DNA of 64,000 bases from Paenibacillus curdlanolyticus YK9 (GCF_000179615.1 NZ_AEDD01000006.1:164302-228301); one strand, 5' to 3'; numbered from the stretch's first letter, positions 35,409 through 44,995 are shown. The notes: generated from the sequence alone by a model not told the origin. Translations and numbers: made by a program.

Positions 35409-36466
35409 AGGCGGACTTCCTCACCCTTGGCTGCGGACTCGTAAATCGCGTTCAATATGCGCATAATCTCGACGCCGTCTTCAACCGGGCTGATTTGCTC
35501 CGTGCCATTGACGATGCAATCGATGAAATGGTCGATTTCGTTCTGGAACGCCGCATTGGCACTGAAGCCTGCCTTACTGTCTACCTGCGGCTCGATGTTC
35601 AGAATCGTATCGTACTTCTCGGTCACGATGAACACCTCCGGGTCGATCTCGAACGAGCCTTTGTTTCCGTACAGCTTCACGGATCCTTCGTCTTTCTTCG
35701 CGTGCAGCGTGAAGCTTACGTCGACCATGAGCGAGGCGCCATTCTCGAAGCGGATGACCGCGCTTGCCAGATCCTCGACCGTGTTCTTGGAAGCATCGTA
35801 GTCCGCAGCTTTATAAAACGACAAATGCTTCACATTGGAGCGATTGCCCAGCTTGGCATATACGTTGCCGCTAACCGTCGTTGCTTTCGGACGGCCCATC
35901 AAATACCAGACCAGATCGATAATATGAACGCCGAGATCGATCAACGGCCCCCCGCCGGAGCGCTCGACGTCCGCGAACCAGCCTCCCGGATTGCCGAGCC
36001 GGCGAATAGTTGACGCCTTCGCGTAATAGATCTCTCCGAACTCGCCGCGATCCGCGAATTCGCGCAGCATTTGCACATTCGGATCATATCTGCGAACGAA
36101 GCCGACCTGCAGCAGCTTGCCTGACGTACGAACCGCCTGCTCGATGGCCAGCGCTTCTTCGACGGTGCGCGAAAGCGGCTTCTCAACAAGCACATGCTTG
36201 CCTGCCTCCAGTGCGGCGATGCTGATCGGCGCATGCGTATTGTTCCAGGTGCAGATGCTGATTGCATCGATATCCGAGTCAGCAAACATTTGGTTATAAT
36301 CTGTAAATACTTTGTCCGCGCCATATTTATCTGCTACCTTGCGTGCGCGCTCCTCATTCACGTCGCAAATCGCGACGATCCGTGCATTCGCATTGCGGGC
36401 ATAAGCATTCAGATGGCATTCCGAGATCGATCCTGTTCCGATGACGCCAATTCGAACTGGGTTCAT
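35405..36466 (-). CDS. Gfo/Idh/MocA-family oxidoreductase
   Basis: About 353 residues. N-terminal NAD(P)-binding Rossmann fold (RIGVIGTGSISECHLNAY), ICTWNNTHAPISIAALEAGKHVLVEKPLS with the catalytic EKP motif, and a C-terminal GGGPLIDLGVHIIDLVWYLMG carrying the conserved D-x3-H. These enzymes oxidise or epimerise sugars and inositols. ATG 36466 (GAAGGAG 12 nt upstream) is preferred over ATG 36493. First gene of the operon, divergent from the AraC gene. Confidence 0.92.
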   Translation of the reverse strand: MNPVRIGVIGTGSISECHLNAYARNANARIVAICDVNEERARKVADKYGADKVFTDYNQMFADSDIDAISICTWNNTHAPISIAALEAGKHVLVEKPLSRTVEEALAIEQAVRTSGKLLQVGFVRRYDPNVQMLREFADRGEFGEIYYAKASTIRRLGNPGGWFADVERSGGGPLIDLGVHIIDLVWYLMGRPKATTVSGNVYAKLGNRSNVKHLSFYKAADYDASKNTVEDLASAVIRFENGASLMVDVSFTLHAKKDEGSVKLYGNKGSFEIDPEVFIVTEKYDTILNIEPQVDSKAGFSANAAFQNEIDHFIDCIVNGTEQISPVEDGVEIMRILNAIYESAAKGEEVRL

Positions 36467-36631
36467 TCGTTTCGCACGCTCCTTCGATTCCATAAGTGAT
36501 TGCCGCAGCTGCCCTGAACGGCAAAGCTATCGTTTTGCGACTATACTTCGTATTATAATGAGAATAGCGGCACGAACCATGAAGAAGCATGCTTTGTTTT
36601 TGTACGATTGTGCCATCGGAGGCGATTCAAC

Positions 36632-37510
36632 GTGAATAACCTATCCGCTTTACGCGAACATATGCCCATGCCCGACCCGTCTTTCCCAATCAAAATCCAT
36701 CCTCGACATACCGAGAAAATGGAGGTCGGCGCGACGCTGTTCTGCCACCATTGGCATGAGCATATTGAGTTTCTATATTTTGTTTCCGGCGAAGCGACGA
36801 TCGAATGCGGCTCCGTTCCTTTTACCTTCCGCGCGGGAGATCTGTGCGTTGTGAACAGCAACGAGCTGCATTATGGCATCAGCCGGTCCGAGGATTTGTC
36901 CTATTATGCGATGATCGTTGACATCTCGCTGCTGAACAGCCATGCCTCGGATGCGGTCGAGAAGAAGTTTATTACGCCCATCATGCAAAACCGCCTGCTC
37001 TTCCAGAACCGGATTACGGACGATCCGCGCGTTGCTGCCTGCATTCTCGCAATTAATGAGGAGCTAGCTTCCAAAACGATCGGGTATGAGCTATCGGTCA
37101 AGTCGCATCTGTACCAGCTGCTCACGCTGCTCGTCCGGCATTACGCCGCGACCGCACACGAACAAGACGAATACCGCGCCCGGCTCAAAGAGCTGGAGCG
37201 GCTCGCCCCTGTATTCGCTTATATCGACGAGCATGCGCAGGAGAAACTAACGGTGCAGCAGCTTGCCGGCCTTGCCGGGCTTAGCCGGTTTCATTTTAGC
37301 CGCGTGTTCAAGCAAGTGACCGATAAGTCGCTCGTCGAATACGTCAATCTCGTTCGCATCAACAAATCCGAGAGCCTGCTTCGCGACCGGCATCGCACGA
37401 TTTCCGAGATCGCGCTGGCGGCGGGCTTCAGCGATATTTATTATTTCAGCCGCATGTTTAAGAAGCTGAAAAACGTTTCGCCGTCCGAATGGCGGAACGG
37501 GGATCGGTAA
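36632..37510 (+). CDS. AraC-family transcriptional regulator
   Basis: About 292 residues: N-terminal cupin sensor (HHWHEHIEFLYFVSGEATI, FRAGDLCVVNSNELHYG) and C-terminal double helix-turn-helix (LTVQQLAGLAGLSRFHFSRVF; ISEIALAAGFSDIYYFSRMF; KLKNVSPSEWRNG). It very likely activates the divergent dehydrogenase/isomerase operon in response to its sugar. GTG 36632 is taken as start because GGAGG lies 10 nt upstream. Confidence 0.9.
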   Translation: MNNLSALREHMPMPDPSFPIKIHPRHTEKMEVGATLFCHHWHEHIEFLYFVSGEATIECGSVPFTFRAGDLCVVNSNELHYGISRSEDLSYYAMIVDISLLNSHASDAVEKKFITPIMQNRLLFQNRITDDPRVAACILAINEELASKTIGYELSVKSHLYQLLTLLVRHYAATAHEQDEYRARLKELERLAPVFAYIDEHAQEKLTVQQLAGLAGLSRFHFSRVFKQVTDKSLVEYVNLVRINKSESLLRDRHRTISEIALAAGFSDIYYFSRMFKKLKNVSPSEWRNGDR

Positions 37511-37526
37511 TCGCTAACTAGCTGCG

Positions 37527-38573
37527 TCACTCTTTCCCCAACTTCGTGCCTGTCACATCCTTCCAGTATTTATCGGAAGGGGCATCCTTATAGATCAAAT
37601 GATCGAGCAGCAGCTGAAGCACTTCTTGTTCTTTGTTGTGCGCATCGTGCAGAATTTCGATGATTCTCTCGTCAATGGCAGCGCTCTTTCTGAATAACTT
37701 CTTAAGAAACAAATTTCTTGCATTTCTTATATTTTCATAAATGGTCGTGTACTGCTTGTGGATTTCCTCCCAATTACGCAGAAACCCGTGCAGGCCCATA
37801 AATTTAATTCTTTCGAGCATCAGAACCTTATGGTCATAGATAAGATGCAGAGGTTTGTAATCTGTAAAATCAGGATTTTCCTTCAGAAATGCGGCAAATG
37901 CTTTATAAACATTTATACCGTATTCGCCCGCAGTCGAATTTTTATACATGCGATATCGATCCGAAGTATTCGTTCCATTGAGATATTCCTTAATGGATTC
38001 CGCAACGAAATACACATCGAATTCATAATGCGTTTTGCTATAAAAGCTTAATAACTCAATGCCGCCCCGCCCATCGAAGTTATAATCTTGATCCTCGCCA
38101 ATGCCCCGATAGGCCGCTTCTAATTGTTCGAACGATACGGTTTCATAAGAATAAGTATCTTTGAAAGTAAAGTCAGCAACGTAAAACAGCCTCTCTTCCA
38201 AATCGTACCCATAAATAAACAATTCATGAATGAGCGGCTCTTCGCAATTTTTGAAAAAATAGGATTGTTCAAACACGCCGAATATATAGTTATTTTCATT
38301 AATACACGAAATAAAAAACTGACAAATGTCTTTCGTCAGCATCGCTATTGTTTCTCTTCTTATAATCTGGTTGTAGGTCCAAGGACAATCCTGCTTTGCA
38401 GATGATCTCGGAAAGAAATCGATAACATAGCCTGCCTCGCATACAAGCTGAATATAGTTGCTATACAACCAATTGTTTGTCTCTTTATAGTTGGTAATAA
38501 CCGATAAAAGATTAGCATGCCAAGTCCATGAAGTAATTGGCGGATAATTCATTGGCAGTATTTTTGAATGCAT
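37527..38573 (-). CDS. Uncharacterised protein, possibly BtrH/C39-like acyl-handling type
   Basis: 348 residues, AT-rich relative to its neighbours. The order of motifs (WLYSNYIQLVCEAGYVIDFF; EPLIHELFIYGYDLEERLFYVADF; FEQLEAAYRG) resembles proteins annotated as BtrH-N-terminal or NRPS-associated papain-like domains, which pair with peptide synthetases; no synthetase is nearby. No signal peptide or membrane span. I cannot assign a reaction. It is convergent with the AraC gene and has a low-GC, possibly acquired character. Confidence 0.55.
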   Translation of the reverse strand: MHSKILPMNYPPITSWTWHANLLSVITNYKETNNWLYSNYIQLVCEAGYVIDFFPRSSAKQDCPWTYNQIIRRETIAMLTKDICQFFISCINENNYIFGVFEQSYFFKNCEEPLIHELFIYGYDLEERLFYVADFTFKDTYSYETVSFEQLEAAYRGIGEDQDYNFDGRGGIELLSFYSKTHYEFDVYFVAESIKEYLNGTNTSDRYRMYKNSTAGEYGINVYKAFAAFLKENPDFTDYKPLHLIYDHKVLMLERIKFMGLHGFLRNWEEIHKQYTTIYENIRNARNLFLKKLFRKSAAIDERIIEILHDAHNKEQEVLQLLLDHLIYKDAPSDKYWKDVTGTKLGKE

Positions 38574-38730
38574 CTTTTTTCTCCTTTCATGCTGTTACGA
38601 TGCGACATTTTTAGTTCGCAATTCCATTTTAATCTAATAGTATCATAGCATTACATTTTTATACAATCCGAATAACGCGCATGTATGCTCGCTGCTAATA
38701 CATGACAGGTCTTCTAAGACTCCTAACTTC
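38574..38730. other. Intergenic region with promoter of the preceding gene
   Basis: AT-rich sequence carrying the ribosome site (AAAGGAGAAA, minus strand, 38579-38588) of the BtrH-like gene. Nothing else identified. Confidence 0.4.
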
Positions 38731-38914
38731 CAACGGACTCAGATGCCGCTATTTAAAGATAAATAGGCATGTTCCAATTGTAACGGACCCAGATGCCGCT
38801 ATATCACTTCATTTCGGCTAAAATGTCCATTTTCACACCAAATAACGACGCTGAAGTCCGTTACATCGGAAAATGTGCCTTTTGGGCCATTATAGCGGCA
38901 GCTGAGTCCGTTAG
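38731..38914. repeat. 184-bp forward-forward-reverse-reverse element, copy B
   Basis: Direct units start at 38731 (CAACGGACTCAGATGCCGC) and 38781 (TAACGGACCCAGATGCCGC); inverted units end at 38863 (GCTGAAGTCCGTTA) and 38913 (GCGGCAGCTGAGTCCGTTA). Spacing is 50 bp on both sides. This is the best-preserved copy: the outer pair differ at only a few bases over 20. It lies just past the stop of the HNH nuclease gene. Confidence 0.9.
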
Positions 38915-38927
38915 AGCGCGGAAAGCA

Positions 38928-40211
38928 TTACTTTATTCGAAGGGCCTTCAATTGGGCAATCTTGGCTTCATCGCACGCACTTAGAAAGCCTACCTGCCCG
39001 GCAATGTCTCGCCTAAACTTTAAAAAAGCTTCGTCGTTTATTCTGCTCTTATCCTCGATGAACCCAACGATTAACTGCTTGACCTCTTGTTCGCTATTAA
39101 AGATATCCTTGTGCTCATCGTACAGCTTTTTTATATAGGCATCTGGATAAGCTATTCTTTTCTTGATAAGCTCCTCCACTTGATTCCTATGATAGTTATA
39201 CAGCGGCGCAATTTTGAACGTCTCTACATGCTCCTTGATCTCGTCTACCTTATCGTTTGCTACAATCGATATTTCATTGGTTACCACATCTGCTTGAAAT
39301 GTAAAATAGTCGCCTATATGCTCCTCATGCGGATTTAGATGTTTAAAGGTAAACGCCTTATCTCGCTTTAACGATTGATTACACGATTTGCACACCGGCA
39401 CCAGATTGTATAAAGACATCGAGAAGTAAGGGTAAATGCTTTTCGGCAAAAAATGATCAATATCGGCCCGCATCATGCCATTATCCGAATAGACTGGCGT
39501 AATGTATTGCCGATTGCAATAGGGACACACCCTCAGCTCGCTTTCCATAACAAAGCAGTAATCGTTCCAGTCCGCTTGAAAAATGTTGGTTTGCTTAAAA
39601 TTGTCCATCGTAATATCCAAGTCGCGCAGCTTACGAAACGCCTGTCTGCATTCATCTACCTTAAGCAGCGGACCTGCAGGCAATAATCTCGCATGAATTT
39701 CGCCTGCCTGACTCGGATAGACGCCTGCAAGCAAACGGACCATTTCTTGCAAAACCACCTTGGTGTCATACACTCGTTGTCCTGTGTTTTGCAGCGCTTT
39801 TTCTTTGAAGTAATCGAACAGCTCGATCACTTTAAACTGACCGTATCCGAACAGCTTGTTCAGATGCTCTCTGTACCTATGCTTTTGTTTTTGCCCCTTT
39901 ATATCCGTTCGAAGTACTCGGTTAATTAAGGGAAATTTCTGCTTGATTAACGTTTGCAGCTCCTCAAGGTCGGCGAACCTGCCCGTAGCGAACAGTTTGT
40001 ACCGGTTTTTCACGAAGCCGATGAAATGAGCATGCTGGTTCACAAACCTTCGAACGGGAACATACGTTGTTAGCTTCAGCTGATTGAATTTTATAACCAT
40101 ATCGCGAATCTCGGAGTTCCCTATGCTGTCCACTAGCTTTGGCAATATGTTTTTCTTATAGTACAGCTGGTGTTTTCTCTCCGCGTCGCGTGACATCACT
40201 ATTTTGCGCAT
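38928..40211 (-). CDS. HNH endonuclease partner of an ABC-type ATPase (Septu-PtuB-like)
   Basis: 427 residues. The HNH core lies at about 229-282: CPYCNRQY, ADIDHFLPKS (Asp-His catalytic pair) and NLVPVCKSCNQS (second CxxC zinc pair). The 220-residue N-terminal and 140-residue C-terminal extensions are basic, helical and unassigned; PtuB proteins are usually shorter. It starts three bases after the ATPase stop, so the two form an operon. The likely role is DNA or RNA cleavage triggered through the ATPase during phage infection, inferred from the gene pairing. Confidence 0.8.
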   Translation of the reverse strand: MRKIVMSRDAERKHQLYYKKNILPKLVDSIGNSEIRDMVIKFNQLKLTTYVPVRRFVNQHAHFIGFVKNRYKLFATGRFADLEELQTLIKQKFPLINRVLRTDIKGQKQKHRYREHLNKLFGYGQFKVIELFDYFKEKALQNTGQRVYDTKVVLQEMVRLLAGVYPSQAGEIHARLLPAGPLLKVDECRQAFRKLRDLDITMDNFKQTNIFQADWNDYCFVMESELRVCPYCNRQYITPVYSDNGMMRADIDHFLPKSIYPYFSMSLYNLVPVCKSCNQSLKRDKAFTFKHLNPHEEHIGDYFTFQADVVTNEISIVANDKVDEIKEHVETFKIAPLYNYHRNQVEELIKKRIAYPDAYIKKLYDEHKDIFNSEQEVKQLIVGFIEDKSRINDEAFLKFRRDIAGQVGFLSACDEAKIAQLKALRIK

Positions 40212-40214
40212 CGT

Positions 40215-42230
40215 TTACTGCCTTCCATCGTTCGTCTTAATAATATGGTCGATTAGTTGATTTCGCTCTTCTACTGACAGATCATTATAGAGCGCTATCG
40301 TTTCTTTCAGCTTCGAGGACTGATACGCTGCCCTGATTTGCTGCAGCTTGGCATCAAAAGCTTTTCGGATGACTGGCTCGCCAATGATACTGATGATGTA
40401 CGCTAGATAATCCAGCCTTTCATTCATGCCGCCCTCAACGCTTTGCGCTCCGTCTTCCTTCGACTTCATCTGAACCAACAGCTCTTCGAGCCCGCTATGT
40501 ACACTTCTAATCATCCGATCCGAAAATTCTCCTGCCGTCTTGTCTACGAAGAAAGCGTCATTAAATAACGTATAAATATTTTGCCCAAACGTCTCCTGAT
40601 GCTCCGTATTCAAGTGAACCTTTCCTTGCCTTAGATATAAAACCTGGCTCTTAGGAATGTCCGATAATAGGAGCGGAGAATGCGTCGTCAACAGGATCTG
40701 AACCTTGTAATAGGAATAGAGCGACGATACCGCATCTAATAAGGCGCTTACATATTTCAATTGCCACCGTGGATGATAGGACAGATCCGCTTCATCAATG
40801 AGCAGCAATACCTGCTCGCACATCACTTCACCGTTAATGAAATCATTCACGAGCTTCGTCCCTCGCCCTCCGTCCACCTCCGGCTTTAGAACCGCGTGCA
40901 TGCGAGCGAAGAGGCTGAGCAAATTACTCTCTCCTGTGCTCAATTCCCATGAGAAGTTTAAATAATAATAAGGACGGCAGGTTCGGATGTAATGCTCGAA
41001 GAACGTTTGAAACAGCTTGGATTGGGAGTGGCTCGCCTCTAGCGCATGCATTTTTATAAAAGCCACAGATGAGTCAATAAGGTCCACCTCGATATCAAAT
41101 GCATCCTTATGACTTATGATCCAGTCTATAAACTCCGCATAAGGTTTCAGGCGATCAAAGTAAATGGACCCAGCATCCAGCAGCTTTTTCATGGCTCGAT
41201 TTAGAAAGCGACTGCTATACGCTAGAACCGAATCGACGCCCTCCTGATAAGGTTCATAGGCTTCAAACAAACAGCCCCACTCGTCTATTCGAATTGCTGG
41301 CCGGACGTAGGATTGCGCGACCTCTTTTATCCCGTTAATGAGGATATGCTCAGCCATTTGGTCAAACCATTTTTCAGTATCGCTCATTTGCAAGCTCCCT
41401 ACGTATTCGTGAACCATATACAATAGTTCTCTTGTTTTTTCATGTTCAAGCGTTACTTCTTCCGTTTGATTTTCTGTTATAAATCTGGAAAAACTCTCTA
41501 TATTCATTGCACCTTCTGTATTTTTTAAATTAACATTGCTTTTCACAATAGAGACTTTAAGGAAATTTGGAATTGTAAAAGGCAGCTGCATCTTTGGTTT
41601 ATGCCGCTCATTACGAATCAGAAAATCCACTTGTCTGTAAATATCATTATTAAAGAAGTTGTAAATCTGGTTCTCTTCTAGCGTGATATGATGATTTTCC
41701 CTATTATTCTGAAAATCCCGTCTCATCAATCCGCCGATTGAGCCATCGAACACTCCACCTCTTTTACCATAGGCGTAATCTTGAAGATCCAATACATTGC
41801 TTAAGTAAATCAACTTCGTCTTCCGAATGAGTTCTCGAAAATCTTTATGATCCAACGGTTTTACTTGTGCCTTCTTGCATTCGGTATGATCGGTTTTGAA
41901 ATCCGATAGATTCTGACTGTAGACGTATATCTCCGAGCTTGACTCATCACGAAATGCCGCCGCAAAGCTAATTAGCATGTTATCCTCTTCCAGTGCCAAG
42001 CAATCCATCACGCATTTCAACAGCGATGTTTTACCAGCACCGTTGTCTCCAACAACAACACTAACATTCGTGCAATTGTTTTCGAAAAACCCGTTAGGGA
42101 GCGCCCGTCCTTCCGAATCCTTGATCTTAAGCGTGCCGGAACTATATTCAAACTTATAGTCATTGCTGAAATGAAACCCTGTTTTTGTAAACACAGCATA
42201 GGATTCAATCCATAAATAAATAAGGTTCAT
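40215..42230 (-). CDS. AAA/ABC-type ATPase of a two-gene defence-like locus (Septu-PtuA-like)
   Basis: 671 residues. Walker A VGDNGAGKTSLLK (60-72), ABC signature ELSTGESNLLSLF (429-441), Walker B QVLLLIDEADLSYHP (473-487) and switch His LLTTHSPLLLSD (513-524) are all intact. The long central insertion (about 90-420) is helical, as in SMC/RecF-like and OLD-type ATPases. Such ATPases act as sensors or scaffolds in defence systems such as Septu, paired with an HNH nuclease. AT-rich compared with flanking genes. No toxin or reverse transcriptase is adjacent, so a retron is excluded within this window. Confidence 0.82.
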   Translation of the reverse strand: MNLIYLWIESYAVFTKTGFHFSNDYKFEYSSGTLKIKDSEGRALPNGFFENNCTNVSVVVGDNGAGKTSLLKCVMDCLALEEDNMLISFAAAFRDESSSEIYVYSQNLSDFKTDHTECKKAQVKPLDHKDFRELIRKTKLIYLSNVLDLQDYAYGKRGGVFDGSIGGLMRRDFQNNRENHHITLEENQIYNFFNNDIYRQVDFLIRNERHKPKMQLPFTIPNFLKVSIVKSNVNLKNTEGAMNIESFSRFITENQTEEVTLEHEKTRELLYMVHEYVGSLQMSDTEKWFDQMAEHILINGIKEVAQSYVRPAIRIDEWGCLFEAYEPYQEGVDSVLAYSSRFLNRAMKKLLDAGSIYFDRLKPYAEFIDWIISHKDAFDIEVDLIDSSVAFIKMHALEASHSQSKLFQTFFEHYIRTCRPYYYLNFSWELSTGESNLLSLFARMHAVLKPEVDGGRGTKLVNDFINGEVMCEQVLLLIDEADLSYHPRWQLKYVSALLDAVSSLYSYYKVQILLTTHSPLLLSDIPKSQVLYLRQGKVHLNTEHQETFGQNIYTLFNDAFFVDKTAGEFSDRMIRSVHSGLEELLVQMKSKEDGAQSVEGGMNERLDYLAYIISIIGEPVIRKAFDAKLQQIRAAYQSSKLKETIALYNDLSVEERNQLIDHIIKTNDGRQ

Positions 42231-42411
42231 CTTTCATAATCTCCTTGATATTGTTTATATCCATTTATCTTCAATCATGATCGGACATCATGTCAACTTT
42301 TCACATAGCTTTGAACCAGCAATAAACACTGACACACAGGTGTCAACAACGCTAGCTTATAATCAGATATATAAAGGAAAAGCCAGCTACGGAAGGGGAA
42401 ATAAGTAATGA

Positions 42412-42711
42412 GCAGACTACAACCATTACGAGGTTTCGCAACGCCAGCATGAACTCGGGCTCATCGATCGCCGTTTCGCTCCGCCGCATGCAACCATTGG
42501 CCCCGGTGGCGCCATCATGTACTGGCATGTAGACGATGTAGAAGACGCGCTTGCTAATTTGAAAGCTATGGGAGCACAGGAATACGAGCCGATCATTCGC
42601 CGTGGGGAAGGATTCGTCACCGCTTCGGTCATTGATCCGTTTGGCAACGTGCTGGGCATCATGTACAACGCTCACTATTTGGAGATAGTGAACGCTAGAA
42701 AGCAAGGATAA
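42412..42711 (+). pseudogene. 5'-truncated VOC/glyoxalase-superfamily gene
   Basis: The frame from 42412 (just after tandem stops TAATGA) reads YEVSQRQHELGLIDRRFAPP, then IMYWHVDDVEDALANLKAMG, then VTASVIDPFGNVLGIMYNAH. This is the C-terminal two-thirds of a vicinal-oxygen-chelate domain (DPFGNVLG is the classic motif). The first strand and metal ligand are absent, and no ribosome site precedes any internal ATG, so the gene is a remnant. Confidence 0.7.
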
Positions 42712-42726
42712 GGAGCGATCCCTCGC

Positions 42727-43293
42727 ATGATCATCAACAAACTCGTTCAAGTCCATTCTCGGCAGGAATGGCGGGAGTGGCTCACTACTCATCACGATGC
42801 GGAAGATTACTGCTGGTTAGTCTCGGCCGATCCTGTTCCTGCCTCCGCAGGTTACTTGGATTTTGTAGAAGAAGCATTGTGCTTCGGCTGGATCGACAGT
42901 ACAACCAAGAAGCTGAACGACAGGCAAACCGCGCAGCGATTTTCGCCGCGCAAGAAGAAGAGCAGCTGGACCGAGCTGAACAAGGAGCGCGTTCGGCGGC
43001 TGGAGAAGCTGGGCCTCATGACGGAATCAGGGAGAAAGGTGCTGCCCGATCTGAGCGCCGAAGGCTTCGTCATACATGAGGAAATTTTGGCACTATTGCG
43101 TTCAGATGAAGTGCTCTATCGCAACTTTCAAGCGTTGCCCGACCTCTATGTTAGGATCAAGATTCATAATATCCAGTCTGTGCAGAAGGACGAAATGCTG
43201 TATCAGAATCGATTAGCTAAGTTTATTGAACAAACCCGCATGAATAAAATGTATGGGCAATGGCATGATGACGGACGGCTTCTGGCGTATTAG
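42727..43293 (+). CDS. YdeI/OmpD-associated family protein
   Basis: 188 residues matching the YdeI family: FVEEALCFGWIDSTTKKLN, RFSPRKKKSSWTELNKERV, RRLEKLGLMTESGRK. Related proteins are linked to bacteriocin or peptide tolerance, but the activity is unknown. ATG 42727 has AAGGAG 10 nt upstream. It follows the VOC remnant and is convergent with the catalase gene. Confidence 0.8.
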   Translation: MIINKLVQVHSRQEWREWLTTHHDAEDYCWLVSADPVPASAGYLDFVEEALCFGWIDSTTKKLNDRQTAQRFSPRKKKSSWTELNKERVRRLEKLGLMTESGRKVLPDLSAEGFVIHEEILALLRSDEVLYRNFQALPDLYVRIKIHNIQSVQKDEMLYQNRLAKFIEQTRMNKMYGQWHDDGRLLAY

Positions 43294-43302
43294 AACAAAC
43301 AA

Positions 43303-43342
43303 AAAAAAGCGAGCACTTTTCGCAAAGTGTCCGCTCTCTTGC
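43303..43342. terminator. Terminator between YdeI-like gene and catalase
   Basis: Minus strand GAGCGGACACTTT-gcg-AAAGTGCTCGC followed by TTTTTTTTG; efficient for the catalase and possibly also for the convergent gene. Confidence 0.85.
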
Positions 43343-43356
43343 CTTGCTCTCCCCTC

Positions 43357-44808
43357 TTATCTCCCTTGCAGGCTGATCTGCTGGGCAACCCGTGTTCCGA
43401 GCTCCGCCGAAGCCTGAGACAGATAGCCCACCACGGTGCTTTGCGTCCCAGGCGATACAGCCGCCAGGTCTGCAGCCAAATTGCCTACCAAATGCTCCTG
43501 CTGCACAGGCGTGAGCGAGCGATAAAACTGCCCTGCCTGCGAGAAATTGTCTGGCTTCGAAATATCGGAACGCACAAGACGTCCCTCTACGAATCTGCCG
43601 CTTCCGCTCGTCTCCTGCGACGCTGGCGTCCAGTTTTTCTGGTGGTTGATCGGGATTTTGCGGAAATCCGGTCCCAATCGCCTGCGCTGCGAATCCGAAT
43701 AAATATTGGTGCGGCCCTGCAGCATTTTATCATCCGACAGCTCCGCACCCTCCAATAGGTTGGATGGCGAGAACGCTATTTTTTCAACCTGTTCCATATA
43801 GTTATCTGGGTTTCGGTTCAATACCAATCGGCCAACCGGCTGCATCGGATATTTCGCTTCGTCCCAGATTTTCGTATCATCCAGCGGATCATACGGAAGC
43901 GCGGCTTCGTCCTCAGGGTTCATCAGCTGCACATAAAGCCCATATTCAACCGTTTTTCCCGTCGCTAACGTGTCATAAAGGTCCTGAGCAGCGATGTCCG
44001 GGTTCTCGCCAGCCAAGCGTGCAGCCTCTTGCCGATCGATATATTGCGCGCCGGCCAGCGGCATCCAATGGTATTTCACATACGAGCGGACACCCTGTGC
44101 ATTTCGCCAAACGTAAGTGTTCACGCTATGGCCCCGGATATGGCGAAGACTCTTCACCGTACCAACGTCAGAGTAAAGCCAGACCACAAAGTTAGTCGAT
44201 TCCGGCGCTCTCGCCACGAAGCTCCAAAATCTTTCGGGATCGAGCAAATTGTTTTTCGGCGATGGCAGAAATGCGTTGATCGTCTCAGGGAAACGAATCG
44301 CATCCCGTACGGAAAACACAGGAATATGATTACAGAGCAAATCGAACACGCCCTGCGGCGTATAAAATTTCGTGGAGAAGCCCCGTACATTCCGCGACGT
44401 ATCCGGCGTCCCCCGATTGCTTACGGCAAGGGAGAACCGCACGGTAACGGGTACTTGCTGGCCGGGATTTTGCAGAAAACAAAGCTTCGTATACGCACCC
44501 ATCGGATGGGTGGTCTGAAAGTATCCGAATGCGCCCGCTCCTTTCACGTGCACCGGCCTTTCAAGAATCTTGGTATGGATAAACTCCTCCAGCGTCTCGT
44601 GCAGCACCGAATCCTGCTCCAGCACGGGGCCACGCTCGCCCACCGTTTGCGAATGATACGATGCGGGCCGATCTGATGCCCATTTGTCTACGCGCGGCGC
44701 ATTGTTTGCATCGTTTGCATGGTTTGTATTGGCTGCATCGTTTTTATGGATTGCCTTGTCCGTTTCGTTCCCATTGCTCGCATCGATTCCATTGTTTTCG
44801 TGCATCAT
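43357..44808 (-). CDS. Heme catalase (monofunctional, clade 3-like)
   Basis: 483 residues. Catalytic His lies in RPVHVKGAGAFGYF, catalytic Asn in FDLLCNHIPVFSVRD, and the proximal heme Tyr in GRTNIYSDSQRRRLG. RGFSTKFYTPQGVFD and VLNRNPDNYMEQVE are family signatures. It disproportionates hydrogen peroxide. The N-terminal 40 residues are an Asn/Asp/Ala-rich linker not usual in KatA. The first of two ATGs (44808) follows GGGAGGGCA. No signal peptide. Related spore or stationary-phase catalases exist, but no regulatory site is evident. Confidence 0.93.
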   Translation of the reverse strand: MMHENNGIDASNGNETDKAIHKNDAANTNHANDANNAPRVDKWASDRPASYHSQTVGERGPVLEQDSVLHETLEEFIHTKILERPVHVKGAGAFGYFQTTHPMGAYTKLCFLQNPGQQVPVTVRFSLAVSNRGTPDTSRNVRGFSTKFYTPQGVFDLLCNHIPVFSVRDAIRFPETINAFLPSPKNNLLDPERFWSFVARAPESTNFVVWLYSDVGTVKSLRHIRGHSVNTYVWRNAQGVRSYVKYHWMPLAGAQYIDRQEAARLAGENPDIAAQDLYDTLATGKTVEYGLYVQLMNPEDEAALPYDPLDDTKIWDEAKYPMQPVGRLVLNRNPDNYMEQVEKIAFSPSNLLEGAELSDDKMLQGRTNIYSDSQRRRLGPDFRKIPINHQKNWTPASQETSGSGRFVEGRLVRSDISKPDNFSQAGQFYRSLTPVQQEHLVGNLAADLAAVSPGTQSTVVGYLSQASAELGTRVAQQISLQGR

Positions 44809-44995
44809 TGCCCTCCCATGGATACGGATTAGTCTCCTTATACATGGTTTATGCTTGGCTATGTGCAGGTTATGACAGCGGAGCAGCTGCGCTGCGCGAG
44901 CGACTTCGCGGACGAACTTTCGAATCTCCTGCCCGCTTGCCTACCAATCTGCCTGATCCTCGCCCCATGCGATTCGATTCTCCCCTTGCCCCCTC
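44809..44995. other. Intergenic region before element C
   Basis: Contains the catalase promoter region and ends in FFRR copy C. A plus-strand frame across it is antisense to the catalase start and has no ribosome site. Confidence 0.4.

Noticed and set aside
38928..42230. Retron-associated ATPase/HNH module
   Set aside because: No reverse transcriptase or msr/msd-like RNA gene is adjacent within the window.
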